64,000 nt of DNA from contig OW569366.1 in NCBI GenBank assembly GCA_937625935.1, positions 310,001 through 374,000 of the forward strand, in the 5' to 3' direction. The notes beneath the pieces were generated by a model, which searched no databases, was not told where the DNA came from, and saw only the letters and a program-made list of their open reading frames with translations. Of this stretch, positions 19,615-31,700 are shown in pieces (within the stretch, counting starts at the first letter, position 1; every line of letters begins with the position of its first letter). The DNA comes from Tetramitus jugosus (lineage: Eukaryota; Heterolobosea; Eutetramitea; Acrasida; Vahlkampfiidae). The translations under genes and the position numbers were made by a program.

Positions 19615-21492
19615 ATGAATACGTTGCCAGCCAATATCCAACAGACTATGTTGATTGCTTCCCGTGTTGCTCAACAAGAAGCAGGCAAGAAAAAGTACTT
19701 GGAACGAAACAATGTGGCTCTTCTGTCACTAAAGAATCGAGAGTTGTTTGCCACGAGACGATTGATGCGTGACTATAGAGAAATTGTGAGAAATCCGTTG
19801 CCTACGGTGTCTGCTCGTCCTCTGGAGGGCAACTTGTTCGAATGGCATGCCAATATCAAGTGTACGCTCGAGGGAACAGAGTACAATGGATTGGTGTTTC
19901 ATTTGAAGATTGAATTCAATGAATTTTATCCTGTCAAGCCACCAAAAGTGACCATGTGTCACTCGTTGTCTCATCATCACGTGTTCTCCAGCGGGTTCAT
20001 TTGTTTGGACATGTTGGAGACTCATATGACGGGTGATATGACATCTGGTGTGGGTTGGTCCTCTGGTTATACGTTGCAGTCAATCTTGATTCAACTTCAG
20101 AGCTTTTTGACAGACAAGGGCGAGTTGAGTTTGGAGAGTTTTCAGATCCAAAAGACAAGATGTGCCGCACAGAGCTATACTTGTGCTAGTTGTGGTCATT
20201 GTGCTGCTACTGGTGCGTACTATCCTCCATTGATGGGCGACACAAATGATGCCAATCATGACAAGGATCAAACACTCACCAATCGAGGAAAAAAGAAGAG
20301 GAACATGGCACTAATCAAAGCAAGAAACCATGACGCATTGAATCGTGATTGGTTCCCTTCACCTGAGATGAATCACATGTACTTGAAGATTTTCAGCTAT
20401 GTGGATGTGAAAACTTTGAATGGATCTGTGTGGAACTCGTGCTCCAGCTTCAAGGAGTTGTTGGAAAAGAACGAAAGGTATCAAATTCGATCCAAGGTGA
20501 TGTGCTATCATACCAAGATGACGTTCGAAGAGGTTGCTCTCGGATTCGGAGTCAATGTGACATACAATGGAAAAGTACCACAATATGTATCAACGAAGCT
20601 CGATTTAATATCTTATTTTGCAGTGTTCAAGGAGGGCATCGATGTCTCAATGTGGAAAGAACAATTCAAGTTCTGGATGCCAGTGTATATTAACAAGAGA
20701 CATGGTCAAGCCATGTTGGATAATCCAAAGTTTTTTGCTGCCTCTGTAGAGAGAATATACAACCGCAACTTTACTCCAAAGTTGGGACTCGATCTCTTAA
20801 CCAAGTTGATGAATAGTATGATTGTAACGGTCATGCAAGGTGTTGTTCATGCTAGTTTGAGAGCAATTGATGGTTATATAGCATTCCATCGTCTATTGAT
20901 CGCCTTACTGATCAAGTATCCAACCCTTCAGCAGGTGGTGGACGACAAAATTGAAGAATTTCTCACGAATCCACAAACAAGAAGAAAGTCCGGTACTCCA
21001 TCTCTAGGTGATTTCTTGCCTTACTTGACAGTTAGCTCAAAGTATTCTTGGCCTCAACTTGCCATACCTGTACTGCAAGAGGTGTTGTGTAGAAATGTCC
21101 TCTGGGTTGTGAAGGAAGACAGTAAGTTAAACAAAGTTACCTCTCAGAAAATTTTTGCAGGAAGGGAGCAGATCGAGAGACACAAGTCCTTCTTCAAGCA
21201 CTCAGCTGTCTCTCTCCGCTTGATCATGTTCCATGTTCAATTCCTGAAGCACTTTAGTCCTCGTAAGAACCAAACATTGGCAGAGTTGGCCGAGAAGTAT
21301 GATTCCTACTTTGGTTACGCGACCGAAGAGATGAAGAACATGTTCCAAGAGAGATTGTTCATCATTCAAAAGGTGGACAACTTCACGGACTTTTTCAAAC
21401 ACTGCTGCGTCCACGTCAAGAACAACAATGCCATTGATGAGATCTTGACAGATGCATGGCTCTCTTCCAAACAATATGGATACCACCAATAA
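19615..21492 (+). CDS. E2 ubiquitin-conjugating-like protein with long unknown C-terminal region
   Basis: One exon; from ATG 19615 it has 625 residues (662 if ATG 19504 is used; I prefer 19615 because the conserved helix RRLMRDYREI follows at a normal distance). Residues about 46-160 are a UBC fold: RRLMRDYREIVRNPLP, then NLFEWHANIKC, the FYPVKPPKV loop, and SSGFICLDML with Cys130 at the catalytic position. The usual HPN triplet is replaced by HHH. The chain then carries a Cys-rich patch (CASCGHC near 195-205) and 380 residues of helical sequence (CYHTKMTFEEVALGFGVNV, WKEQFKFWMPVYINKRHGQ) that I do not recognise, though the UBC plus this tail looks like a conserved protist architecture. It could conjugate ubiquitin or a ubiquitin-like protein, or be an inactive variant. 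Confidence 0.8.
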   Translation: MNTLPANIQQTMLIASRVAQQEAGKKKYLERNNVALLSLKNRELFATRRLMRDYREIVRNPLPTVSARPLEGNLFEWHANIKCTLEGTEYNGLVFHLKIEFNEFYPVKPPKVTMCHSLSHHHVFSSGFICLDMLETHMTGDMTSGVGWSSGYTLQSILIQLQSFLTDKGELSLESFQIQKTRCAAQSYTCASCGHCAATGAYYPPLMGDTNDANHDKDQTLTNRGKKKRNMALIKARNHDALNRDWFPSPEMNHMYLKIFSYVDVKTLNGSVWNSCSSFKELLEKNERYQIRSKVMCYHTKMTFEEVALGFGVNVTYNGKVPQYVSTKLDLISYFAVFKEGIDVSMWKEQFKFWMPVYINKRHGQAMLDNPKFFAASVERIYNRNFTPKLGLDLLTKLMNSMIVTVMQGVVHASLRAIDGYIAFHRLLIALLIKYPTLQQVVDDKIEEFLTNPQTRRKSGTPSLGDFLPYLTVSSKYSWPQLAIPVLQEVLCRNVLWVVKEDSKLNKVTSQKIFAGREQIERHKSFFKHSAVSLRLIMFHVQFLKHFSPRKNQTLAELAEKYDSYFGYATEEMKNMFQERLFIIQKVDNFTDFFKHCCVHVKNNNAIDEILTDAWLSSKQYGYHQ

Positions 21493-21568
21493 AGTCAACA
21501 ACAAAAGCCAAATCATGAATGTTCAATAAAACATCCTAAAAAAAGAAATTGCTTCCGCTGCATGAAGC

Positions 21569-22360
21569 ATGAAGCAAGAAAAAACAAAGATCACTCAAGA
21601 GACAATGAACAATAGCTCTGTAGCCTCACTTGAAAAGCTCATTGAATCACTGCGCAAGGTTCAATCATTACAAGCCAAAAGAGCCAACGTGTACCATGAA
21701 CTGAGCACTGCCTTTAAGCAATTCATGTCCACTAGTCAACCAGACTCTACGCATGTCCAAGCCTATACTCTTGCTTGTCAATCTGTAACGTCTCAATTCT
21801 CAAAGATTTCTCAATCGGTTCGATCCATTATTGAACAACAACAAAATGTTGACAACAATGACAGGCATGTTCAAATGTTGCAAAAATTGCAAACGTTGGA
21901 AAAATCAAAGTTGGAGCTCACAGTCACCATTCAGTCACTACAGAGACAGATTGCACTGGAGAGGTTTGTGATTGATCAGGATGAGATGCATGAAAAGAGT
22001 CATGCTTCTTCTTCATCATCGTGTAAACATCACAATTGCTCATTGCATAGTCATGGTGGAGATGATGATGAGAAGGGTGAGAAGGGTAGTGAGACGATAC
22101 GAGGTGAAAAGTTGGCCTATCTCGAGAATGATTTACAAAAATTAAAGAGTTCATTGAGAGTTGTAGTGGAGCAGATTAATGAGCTATTGGAGGAGATTAT
22201 GTATGAGTTGGACGATTTGACTCAATCGTTGGAGGACAAGAGAGAAGAAGAAAAGAAAAATCCAGTTGTTGCGACTGTGACAATTGAGGAGAAAGCGAGC
22301 AACTCTACGACGAGTCATGCTGCCAGTGAATCTGGTGGTGATCAAGGAATCTTTTTGTAA
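21569..22360 (+). CDS. REX1-B-like coiled-coil protein
   Basis: One exon of 263 residues. The N-terminal half (LIESLRKVQSLQAKRANVYH, YTLACQSVTSQFSKISQSVRSI, LEKSKLELTVTIQSLQ) follows the pattern of the REX1-B domain of Chlamydomonas and human REX1BD, where it is linked to DNA repair. A Ser/His/Cys/Asp-rich loop (about 150-180) interrupts, then a second coiled coil (ENDLQKLKSSLRVVVEQINELLEE). The C-terminus is Ser/Thr-rich. The family assignment is by recall and pattern; a generic coiled-coil protein is the alternative. A second ATG at 21605 is an equally good start. Confidence 0.55.
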   Translation: MKQEKTKITQETMNNSSVASLEKLIESLRKVQSLQAKRANVYHELSTAFKQFMSTSQPDSTHVQAYTLACQSVTSQFSKISQSVRSIIEQQQNVDNNDRHVQMLQKLQTLEKSKLELTVTIQSLQRQIALERFVIDQDEMHEKSHASSSSSCKHHNCSLHSHGGDDDEKGEKGSETIRGEKLAYLENDLQKLKSSLRVVVEQINELLEEIMYELDDLTQSLEDKREEEKKNPVVATVTIEEKASNSTTSHAASESGGDQGIFL

Positions 22361-22421
22361 ATTTTTTATACACGATTGTAATTACTGATAAATATCTAAT
22401 TTTTGTATTGGCTGTTAGGTT

Positions 22422-24101
22422 TTATGGTCTGGTATTGGCTGTCATTCTGGTTGTTCTAGGACTGAGCATAGGTTTGAAAGTGAAGTCCTTCATTTCCTCC
22501 TGATCTAGTTTTTCTTGCATTCTCTTTCTCTTCTCGAGCGTTGAGTTGTGCCAGTTCATCAAACTGTGGATCTTGCTCTCTATTGTCTTGGATGGTCGAT
22601 TGATTGTGGGCGATATGGATTTCTGTAGCTCCTTCTCTTCTTCTTGAACTTGCTTCTGTCTGAGACGCTCGAGATTAGCCTTCTTGGCTTCCAGAAACTG
22701 GGTTTGGGTTCGCATGAAGTCATAGGATGTGTCCTTGTACATCTCAATGGTTTTAGGTGCTAAAAAGGAAGCAGGAGGAGTTATCTCTTTCTGTGGAGAT
22801 GACTTCTTCGATCTAGGAGTAGAGAGTCTTTCAAATACACTCTCAAGTTCCTTTCGTGACTTGGGAATCCTTTTCTTCTCAACAGTTTCTATCTTGTCAC
22901 TCAGACTGGAGATGAATTCTCCTGTTGTTGTGGAGGAACGAGGAGTGTGGGTCTCTGTTAGAGGTGATTTCGAGCTGTATGAGAAGGTTTCCCTCATCTT
23001 TTTCTCTTCCAAGATTCTCGGTGAAGAGAGAACACGCGAATCGTGGATCACTTGATGATTCCTCTTTCTGAAAGCCAAAAAATCTGGAGAATTCTCTGAA
23101 GTAGTTGACTCTAGTATTGATGTTTTTAAGCCTCTAAAAGCTTCATCAAACATCGAAGATGCTCTCCGTTCTTTCTCTTCTGCAGTATCGATTGATTCTT
23201 CGCGAGTACATTTTTTTGTTGGCAATACTGGGGGTGGCAATACACTCGAGAGTTCTGCTTTCCTAAACTCTTCACCTGATTGTTTTAAAATTACACCTCG
23301 TTCAAGTTTTCTTCTTTCTTCCAACATTGAACTTGCTTCCTGCTGGCTTTGCTTCTTGAGAGCTGAGTTAATGAGTTGTTCGGCTCTCTTTCGTTGGTTC
23401 TCTTTGTTTTTCTTTCTATTGATTCTAGATACTTCGTCATCTTGTTCAATGAATGAAGAGTACGTTGGAGATCGAGGGGACAAAATTGTTTGTGATACAT
23501 TGGGCGACAATGGGAAGCTCTTCCTTCTCTCTTCTTCCTTATCTCGTTTCTTTTGCTCCCTTTTCTTCTCCCTTCGTATTTTCTTCTCCGATTCATCCTC
23601 AAGTGCTAGATACTCTTCATACAGTCTCTGTCTCTCTATCTCCAGCGACCTAATGATATCATCATTCAAGTTCCTAAATCTGGAATAAGGAGAACCATCG
23701 TTTTTTTTCTCCTCCTTCTCTTTACACACTTTCTCTACTACTTTCCTTTCCCTGCTACTTTCTTTCTTTGATTGGATGAATCTGGGAGAAACCAGAGAAG
23801 AGATCGCAGTTCGTGAATTCTTCTTCTCTGAACTTAGGGGCAGATTTGCAATCTGAGCCACGGGTATTCGTCGAATGGGCTCCCTAGGAGAGTTTGGCAT
23901 CGATGAAAATCCTTCAGAATGTTTCTTAACCTTCTTCTTCTCGAGCAATTGGGCAATACTGCAACTCTTATCAACATCTTGAGACGAAACTTCATCAATA
24001 GATCCTCCTGCCGAAGAAAATGACTTGAAAAGAGAGATTTGTCTTCGGATGACATCTCTTTCAAACTCGTCTCTCGGACCGCGATTCAATGCTCGATTCA
24101 T
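22422..24101 (-). CDS. Lys/Glu-rich coiled-coil protein, possibly ciliary or centrosomal
   Basis: One exon of 559 residues, highly charged. Several Ser-Pro motifs (SPREP, SPRSP, TPRSS, TPRSKKSSPQK) suggest proline-directed phosphorylation. Coiled-coil stretches lie at about 150-200 (RREKKREQKKRDKEEERR), 225-270 and 470-520. The end (LMNWHNSTLEKRKRMQEK then DFTFKPMLSPRT) has the W-x-x-x then TFxPxL pattern that I associate with basal-body and ciliary proteins of protists; that link is tentative. No enzyme motif is present. The gene is convergent with the REX1-B-like gene, with 61 bases between them. Confidence 0.7.
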   Translation of the reverse strand: MNRALNRGPRDEFERDVIRRQISLFKSFSSAGGSIDEVSSQDVDKSCSIAQLLEKKKVKKHSEGFSSMPNSPREPIRRIPVAQIANLPLSSEKKNSRTAISSLVSPRFIQSKKESSRERKVVEKVCKEKEEKKNDGSPYSRFRNLNDDIIRSLEIERQRLYEEYLALEDESEKKIRREKKREQKKRDKEEERRKSFPLSPNVSQTILSPRSPTYSSFIEQDDEVSRINRKKNKENQRKRAEQLINSALKKQSQQEASSMLEERRKLERGVILKQSGEEFRKAELSSVLPPPVLPTKKCTREESIDTAEEKERRASSMFDEAFRGLKTSILESTTSENSPDFLAFRKRNHQVIHDSRVLSSPRILEEKKMRETFSYSSKSPLTETHTPRSSTTTGEFISSLSDKIETVEKKRIPKSRKELESVFERLSTPRSKKSSPQKEITPPASFLAPKTIEMYKDTSYDFMRTQTQFLEAKKANLERLRQKQVQEEEKELQKSISPTINRPSKTIESKIHSLMNWHNSTLEKRKRMQEKLDQEEMKDFTFKPMLSPRTTRMTANTRP

Positions 24102-24209
24102 CTCTTTTGTCTCGTTCTTTGTAGATTAACGGACAGATTTTAGCGATTAGCGAGTGAGGCGCCGAAAAGAACACTACGAGAAGAATTCATTTCCTCTGAT
24201 CAACACATC

Positions 24210-25625
24210 ATGGGTGGAGTCACTTTGAAGATGGCATCCAGGGTGATGATTGGATTGTTTATCGTCGCAGTAGGAGCCAATATCTTTGCTCTTGTCTACC
24301 TCAATTCCTCATTTAAACAGAACAAGGAGTTGGAGAAGATTAGTTTGAAAGCTGTTGAGTCTTCAGATTCAGTGAGATTAGAACTGACAGCAACTAAAGA
24401 GCTGCTAAACGCTTACAAGGAGCAAATTGAATCTCAACAACAAGAGATTATGAGCTTCAAATCCATTCCTCCTTCTCCTACTCTATCATGTCCGAATTCA
24501 GATTCCCAACCTTTACCCAAAACTGACTCCCAGACTGATGTACAACCAATCAACCTAAACCAAGAATACATGAAGAATATGGCATACATTACCGCGAATG
24601 AAAAATCGTCGACTTGTAACATGAGAAACTGGAAACCTCAGTACACGAGATTGCATCAAACCATGTTGTCCAACAAGGAGAGTGGAAGGTTCATCGTTTA
24701 TGAGTGTACAACGTTTTGTGCGGGGCTAGCAGATCGTTTGAAGGGGATAGCGACAACGTTCATGATTGCCCTTCTCACTGATCGAGCATTCCTAATCAAT
24801 TGGAAACATCCAGCGAGTATTGATCATGTGTTTAAACCTCATAAAATCAATTGGAAGTATAGAGAAGGAGAATATGAAGGATTACCAAAATTCAAAGATT
24901 ACAGAATGAACACCTATGCTACATCAGTCGACTATACTAACGTTCACTTTGAGGAGCTCTTGTCTTCCGACAGTGACAGTGTGAAAGGACCAAGTCTGAT
25001 TATCACCAAATTTAATGAACTGCTTCCCATCCTAAGTTCAGAAAAGTACAAAGAGAAGCTAGAGTACCTCGGTTTATGGAGGATGAAAGAACAAGATTTC
25101 ATTGGTTGTATCATGGAATACTTGTTCAGACCATCCGAAAAGGTACTCACTAGATACGTTCAGTTCTTTGAGGAGAATCCAATGTTGAAGAGTGCATACA
25201 TTATTGGGATTCAAGCCAGAGTGGGAGGGAATGACGTAAGCGAAGGACCTATGATAGCTCCTGAGAAGCATGGATGGTTCGGTAGTTGTGCCAAGCAACT
25301 TACTGCCAACCTCCATAAGGTGTTTAAACTTGGCGAGAATGAGGAGAGACCTGTGAGATGGTTCCTTTCATCCGATAGCTCCCAGTTTAAACAAAAGTTT
25401 CGAGAACAACACCCCACAGTTAAGATCGTTCAATACAACAAGAAGATTAGTCATATGGACCACAACAGTGACGCAGAAGGAATGATAGACACTGTAACTG
25501 AACACTTTATCCTCCAGCAAAGTAACGAACTCATAATCTCTAGGTCCGGTTTTGGTGAAGTTGCAGGTTTCATGACAGGCAAACGAGTGAATCACTTCCG
25601 TCGGGATTTCTCTCATTGTTCTTGA
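24210..25625 (+). CDS. Type II membrane glycosyltransferase, fucosyltransferase-like
   Basis: One exon of 471 residues. Residues 11-32 (IGLFIVAVGANIFALVYL) form a signal anchor after a short basic tail, followed by a coiled stem (about 35-90). The catalytic part begins near 160. It has ADRLKGIATTFMIALLTDRAFLINW, the typical nucleotide-sugar entry motif of NodZ/GT23/GT37-like fucosyltransferases, then IIGIQARVGG (the HxRxxD/IRxG-like site), WFLSSDSSQFKQ and the final SNELIISRSGFGEVAG. Predicted to work in the Golgi lumen on glycoproteins or cell-surface glycans. Which acceptor and linkage cannot be read from the sequence. Confidence 0.8.
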   Translation: MGGVTLKMASRVMIGLFIVAVGANIFALVYLNSSFKQNKELEKISLKAVESSDSVRLELTATKELLNAYKEQIESQQQEIMSFKSIPPSPTLSCPNSDSQPLPKTDSQTDVQPINLNQEYMKNMAYITANEKSSTCNMRNWKPQYTRLHQTMLSNKESGRFIVYECTTFCAGLADRLKGIATTFMIALLTDRAFLINWKHPASIDHVFKPHKINWKYREGEYEGLPKFKDYRMNTYATSVDYTNVHFEELLSSDSDSVKGPSLIITKFNELLPILSSEKYKEKLEYLGLWRMKEQDFIGCIMEYLFRPSEKVLTRYVQFFEENPMLKSAYIIGIQARVGGNDVSEGPMIAPEKHGWFGSCAKQLTANLHKVFKLGENEERPVRWFLSSDSSQFKQKFREQHPTVKIVQYNKKISHMDHNSDAEGMIDTVTEHFILQQSNELIISRSGFGEVAGFMTGKRVNHFRRDFSHCS

Positions 25626-25765
25626 CATTCTCTGTCAAAATCCCGCTACTTTCTCCTTTTTCACATTCGGTATAAAAAAAACAGAAACAATCCCTTCTCA
25701 CACAGCAACACAACAACACCACCAAACACGAAAAACTCCATTTTTTTTGATTAGTCATTTTTCAA

Positions 25766-28700
25766 ATGAGTAATCCTCATCATCATCGTCGTGACAGCAG
25801 TGACGACATTGAGGATCATGGTACCACTCAAGCTGAAGTGAATTATGAGATTTTGAGTTTTGGTGATGACAATATTGCTGCTGCTGCTGCTGCAATGGAA
25901 AAAACTTCTCCTGCTTCTCCTCTGAGCAGCAACAATAACAAGAAGAAAAAAAAGAAGAAGCAAATTCATGTTGTTGCACCAGCAGATCATCATCAGAGCA
26001 ACACATCAAAGAACATTTCATATCTGAATGTGGATGGCAATAACAATAACAATATGACAACAACAGATGACATGTCTCAGACATCATTCACAACTGATAT
26101 GACCGATGATGATTCATCACCTGATATTCAATTTGATTTCGATATCATTAGTACAGTGGGAGGAGTGATTTTGGAATTGGTTACATTTGCATTGGTTTTG
26201 TACTATAATGCCTCTTTGCTTGCAGGTGTGTATTCATGCCATGTTTCTTGATTGAATATGTTGTTTGGGCAACAATTGTTGCGATTGATCATAACATGTT
26301 ATGGATGACTAATCATATGAATTTTTTTCTAAAATCTTTCATCATACCAGGTGGATTGATGCGAGATAATTTTGCTTCTCTGTTTTATTTGTTGCTCTTT
26401 CTGATGAATTTGGCCTTCCCGAGCTATTATCCATACTATCCAATCACAACAGTCAATCGAATCCTGTTCCTGACACCAAGAGTTTTAACCTATGTTTCCA
26501 CTACTATTTATTCTGCCTTGTTCCTCATTACACACATTTCGTTGCAAATTGTGTTCAAGACCAAGGGTTCATCGTTTCATCCACCTCACTGGTTGGAAAA
26601 ATTGGGATTTGTCAAGTATGTTGTTGTGGCGTTGTGTTACATGTGATTTTGCTCTTGTACAAAACTGTTGACTGACTCAAATGGTTGTAGTTTGCTAGGA
26701 AAAAAGTTTTCTGTTGTGATTATTCACATTTTGCCTGATATTACAGTGTTTATCTCTGGTATATTGATCAGTATATTTTTACCTATACTGTGGAGAGCTC
26801 GAGTGCAAATGGAAAAGTCATACTTTGAAATGTTGATAGAGAAGAGTCAACAGAGCGCACCAGCTGATACATCCATGTCAGTCAACAGTTCCTCTGATGA
26901 GAGTGGGCACACATCATCAAATTATCAACAGAACGCAGCGCAAGCTGCAGAGGAGTCCAATGAGCATAACAATCAGGCTTATCCGACAGAGAAACCGATA
27001 TTGATTGCGCCTGATTTGAAACCGAGATCCACTCCGAACATATTTATATTGAAGGAGCTATTGTATGTGCTGTTGCTCATGTTGACAGCCTCCATGTATC
27101 CGAGTTTGACGTCTGCTCCCTATTTGGTACTGTTCTTTGTCTTCGCAATAGTTTACACAACGAAGATCAAGGTGTCCTATCATATTTATTGCTTGGTCAT
27201 GTGTATTTCAAATTTGTACACGGGTGCTCTTATTCTTCTATTCGCGTTGTCGAGATATCCTGGTATTTTGAATACTCAATATTCGACAAAGTTTGGAATG
27301 ATGTTTGGCTTCACTGATTTGTCTGCCTTTCATAGGGACAACTGGCCTGTCTACACGCTATATTCTTTGCTGATATTTTTCTATCTTGTGGTAAGTGATA
27401 ATGCTCTTTTCTTAGTTTGGAAACAATTACTCATGACTGACACGCTTAATTGCAGACTGCCAGCATTATCAATCAATATATTTGTAGGTACATTGAGTTT
27501 CGCAATTATATTGCCCAACTCTCTACGATTAAGCTTGCAGAATTTTATCAGACCATTGCATCTTCTTCAACTTCCACTCGAGAGGTATTCCGAAGATTGT
27601 TGCAAGATTTCCTTTCCAAGTTCGTGTTAGGCTTGCTGCTCATTTCTCTGACTGTTACTGCTTTAAGTGTACCAAGTTTAATGGCAATGCCTTACTTACT
27701 TCTAGTCTTTCTGGGATTATTAGTGGCAACTGATGTCTATGCATATACGCTGCCAGTTGCTTTTGCATACTCAATTTTGAATGTTACGGCACAATTCGCG
27801 TTCAACATACCATCTGTAACTCAAAACTTTATTTATCCAACTAGAGGAATCTTGGAAAAGGTCGGTTTCAGAAACGAGAAGTATCCTAGTCCGATAATCT
27901 TTGGCCAATTGATGCTCACTTTGTTGATTGGGTTGACAATTCGAGTCCAACTCAAGAATCGCAATACTTTATCAAAAATTAGTCAAACCTTATTTGGGGA
28001 GAACAACAATTTAATATCCGAACTGAACTCTGATGAGTATTCATACGATAGTGAGGCAACTGAGAATATTGACAACGAAGATGATGATCCAGAGATTGAA
28101 GAATTAACCGAAATGGATGTGAAAAAGAAAGAGCGTAAAAAGAGACCAAAAACATTTAGGGCATGGGTAAAACTATCTCTGAGAACTGTGCAACAGATAT
28201 GGCAGAAGATGGTAGAGGTTTCAATCAAGTTCTTCACAACATACTCGTATTATTTATCACTACTGGTGGTCTATTTTGCGGATTTGAGCACAGAGAATGC
28301 TGATACCATCCACGTCGTGTATCTATTATTCTTCTTGCTCTTCTTCGTATTCAAGTCCTTGGCCAAGAAACTTTGGATTCTATTAGTCTTCTATGCTCAG
28401 TTTGTGATCATCGCTCTGTACTTCTTCAATGTGTTCTATCCACATATTGTCGGAACACCCTACAATATTTTAGGTCTAGTGAGATTCAGAAAGCAATCAT
28501 TTTGGTTAGGCTTGATATGGCACATTCTCATTTTGTTCTTTACTTCTATCGAGTATCATGTGCAGAATATGACCGAATTTGCCGGTATAAAAATGGAGAA
28601 GGATTATGTGATCCAATTACCAAAGGTAGTGGATGTGGTATTCAAGGGTTTCCAGCAGCTTTCAAAGGTATTTGGCCTATATTTAACATATATAGCAATC

Positions 28701-31700
28701 ATATTACTTTTGCTGTTGTCTCGGGAATCTTCACTCTTTGGAATAGTGTATGTATAGTACAATATTTTGTGTTCCATTGAGGATAGGGTAACTAAGTTTT
28801 TATTTTTCAGGTTCTTCATGATCTTGTTCGGCTGTTTTATTTTGCAAACGTACAAGGTGACAAGAGTACTCTTGTATCCCTTCTGGTACGTTTTGGTGTC
28901 GTACAGTGGATTAGTATTCTTTGCAGTGTACGTTTATCAATTCCCAGATGTTCGATCAGCAATCGTGCAAGCATTGGACAATGTTCCTCCATCGAGACGA
29001 CTCTTTATGGATGTAAATTCGATCGGTTTGGTTACTTTTGAGTACAAATCTGTCAGTTTGCTACCATATACAATCGTTCTACTACTGTCTATATTCCAGT
29101 TGAAGAATTTCCAATATTTCAAACTTCCTTCAAAGAAAGAAAACAATAATACAAACGAGGAACATAAGAGTATAATGTCCGAACTGGCAAATTCAACTCG
29201 ATTTGAAGTGATATTCTCAGCAACTGTTGACGACATATTGGTAGATTTATCTCGATTTTTGAAGCGATTGGCGATTATTCATCAACCAAAGATTCTATTT
29301 ATCTTCTTGTTTGTGGCTGCACAACTGAACGAAACCATGATCGGATTGGTCTATTTTATCATCGTGATATTGTTGGCACCCGTGCCTAACATCGCGAGCC
29401 GCTTATGGTTATTTATCTATGTGTACGCATCAGCTGTATTCCTTGGTCAATACGCGTACCAATTCCCATATTTCATCGATGGTATGAGATGTAATCTTGA
29501 ACCGAGAAATCCAAATGAGCCAAATCCTCATACAGAGGGACCTCACGCTGCTTGTGCTTGGTTCAAATTTGGAGGTTTGAAACTATCGAAAGGGAAGTTT
29601 ATTGGTGATATTCTGTGGGTGCACTGTCTTGTCATGATAGCCGCTCTCTTCCAGAAAAAGTGCTTCCAATGGTTCGATGATCTCACTGCAAGAAATCTCT
29701 ATACTCCAGGTCGCTTGTTTGAGGAGTTTTCAGATGAAGAGCGTGATCAACAGATCGAAGACGCCAAAAAATCAGAGATGCTGAAGATGTTCCCAAAGGG
29801 TGTTCGTATATTCATTACACAGATGTGGTTGGATAGTGTTGATGCCTTAAGATATGCATGTAACCGTTTGTTTGAAGACTTTGGTTATGAGGTTTGCATG
29901 CTTGTGCTATTGATTGGTAGTTTATTAATGATTCAAAGTTTCTGGGGTCTCTTGTACTTGGTATTATTTGGTTTGTGCTTCTTCGCGGGCGAAAAACGAA
30001 TGTCTAAGGTGTGGGTTATTCTGATAGCATTCATGGAGTTGAATATGATTGTACTCTATTTCTTTAAGCTCGAAAAGTTCCCTCTATTTGATCTATACTC
30101 CTGGCTAACAAAGTGGAAAGGATCGATTATGTTTCGCTATGTGATATTGCGTCCTCAAGATTTCGCTGGTGGCACATATGCAGAAGACTTCATCATTTCT
30201 GTATTATACTCAATTTTGTTCTTCATGGCTCTCCAAACAAGGGTTTATCTGAACAAGAGTGAAGCAGCTCGTATATTGTTCCAACGAGAAACTTTCGAAC
30301 CAACAGTTCATATTGGTGCAATGCCAGAAGCAGTTACTAGCAAAACACCGGCCTCTGTCATTTTGTACAAGAGGCAACAAGAAGACAAGAAACTTCACGT
30401 AGAATGTCCTATCATTGGTGCCAAAGGAAGAAGAGACTTCACTGAATCAAGAAAGAGGAGGAATTGGATCGATTGGTTAAGATTGATGGTTGTTTTCCGA
30501 GGATTTCCTTTACTCGTCCTCGTTGTTGTTTTTATAGACGCAACATTGTCTCCTTCATTCCTAAAGCTGATTCAAATGACAATATGCTTGTTCTATTTGA
30601 ACTCGTTGGAACAACTAAGATGGAAATCAAAAAGATATTGGAGATGGTTGGGAATTTTCTATTACTGTGTCTTAATCCTTCAAGCACTATTCCAAATTCC
30701 ACTTGTACTTATTGGTGATCCTACAACCTGGACTCCATCTGGCGAAGAAACGAAAGGATCTCAATGGGCCTCTAGAATCATGAATACTGTCGGACTCAGA
30801 GAGGGGTCCATCAAGACATTAAGTCTATCGATCGTAGTTCTTGCACTGTTCTACATTCAAAGCAAGATATTTGATCTCAATCCTGATTATTTGTTCTTCC
30901 TTAATTTCCTTGTGAGACAAAGAAAGAGAAGGAAGAAGTTACGAACAAGAAATAAGACGTTTAGAGCCGCTCAAATCTTCAGAAGATATCTCGAAATTAC
31001 ATTCAATCAAAAAAGAAGAGAAAAGAACATGGAGGCAATCAAAGAGTACGAACGAATTAACAGTCGATCTATCAGCCAACTTGAACAAGAAAGCAAAATC
31101 CAAAGAAATGAGGATTGGCCAAATGATCCGAAGATCATTAAGGAGTATTTACTTAGGGATCACTTCATTAGTATTCATAGATCCTGTTCTGAGGATGGAA
31201 CTTTGAGCAACAAGAGTGAGCATGATGTGTTTAGAATCGCATTTGAAAATATTCGAAACTCGAAGAGTCTTCAAGATGATATTATCGAACGAGTGGACTT
31301 ATCTCGAATGGAAGAATTATACACCTCGTCCAAGAAACAACTAGAACGTCAACAACGAGTAGAAACAATGAGCAAAAAGAGATCAAAGTCTAACGCCGAA
31401 GAAAAGAACTCGAAGCGATCAGTGAAGATTAGTAGTGATGTACAAGAAATACCTGCCGAAACCAGAGTTATTCTCGGACCCCAAGATGCTGATTACTCTC
31501 CACAAAAGGAAGTGCAAGGAGAAGAAGAATCTCCAAAGTCTTCATTTAAGACTAAAATTGTGGATGTTCTAAAACTTGTTTGGAAATTACTGCGCGGTTA
31601 TATTATCCAAGCTGTTGATATAATCGTTGGATATGTGAGTCCTTTTATTAACATTGCCTATGGCAATGAAGACACCATTGTTGAACTGTTGACTGGTAGT

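Noticed and set aside
28373-28780. Second plus-strand frame within PIEZO exon 4
   Set aside because: A shadow frame; the membrane-segment frame continues through it and across the splice site at 28748.
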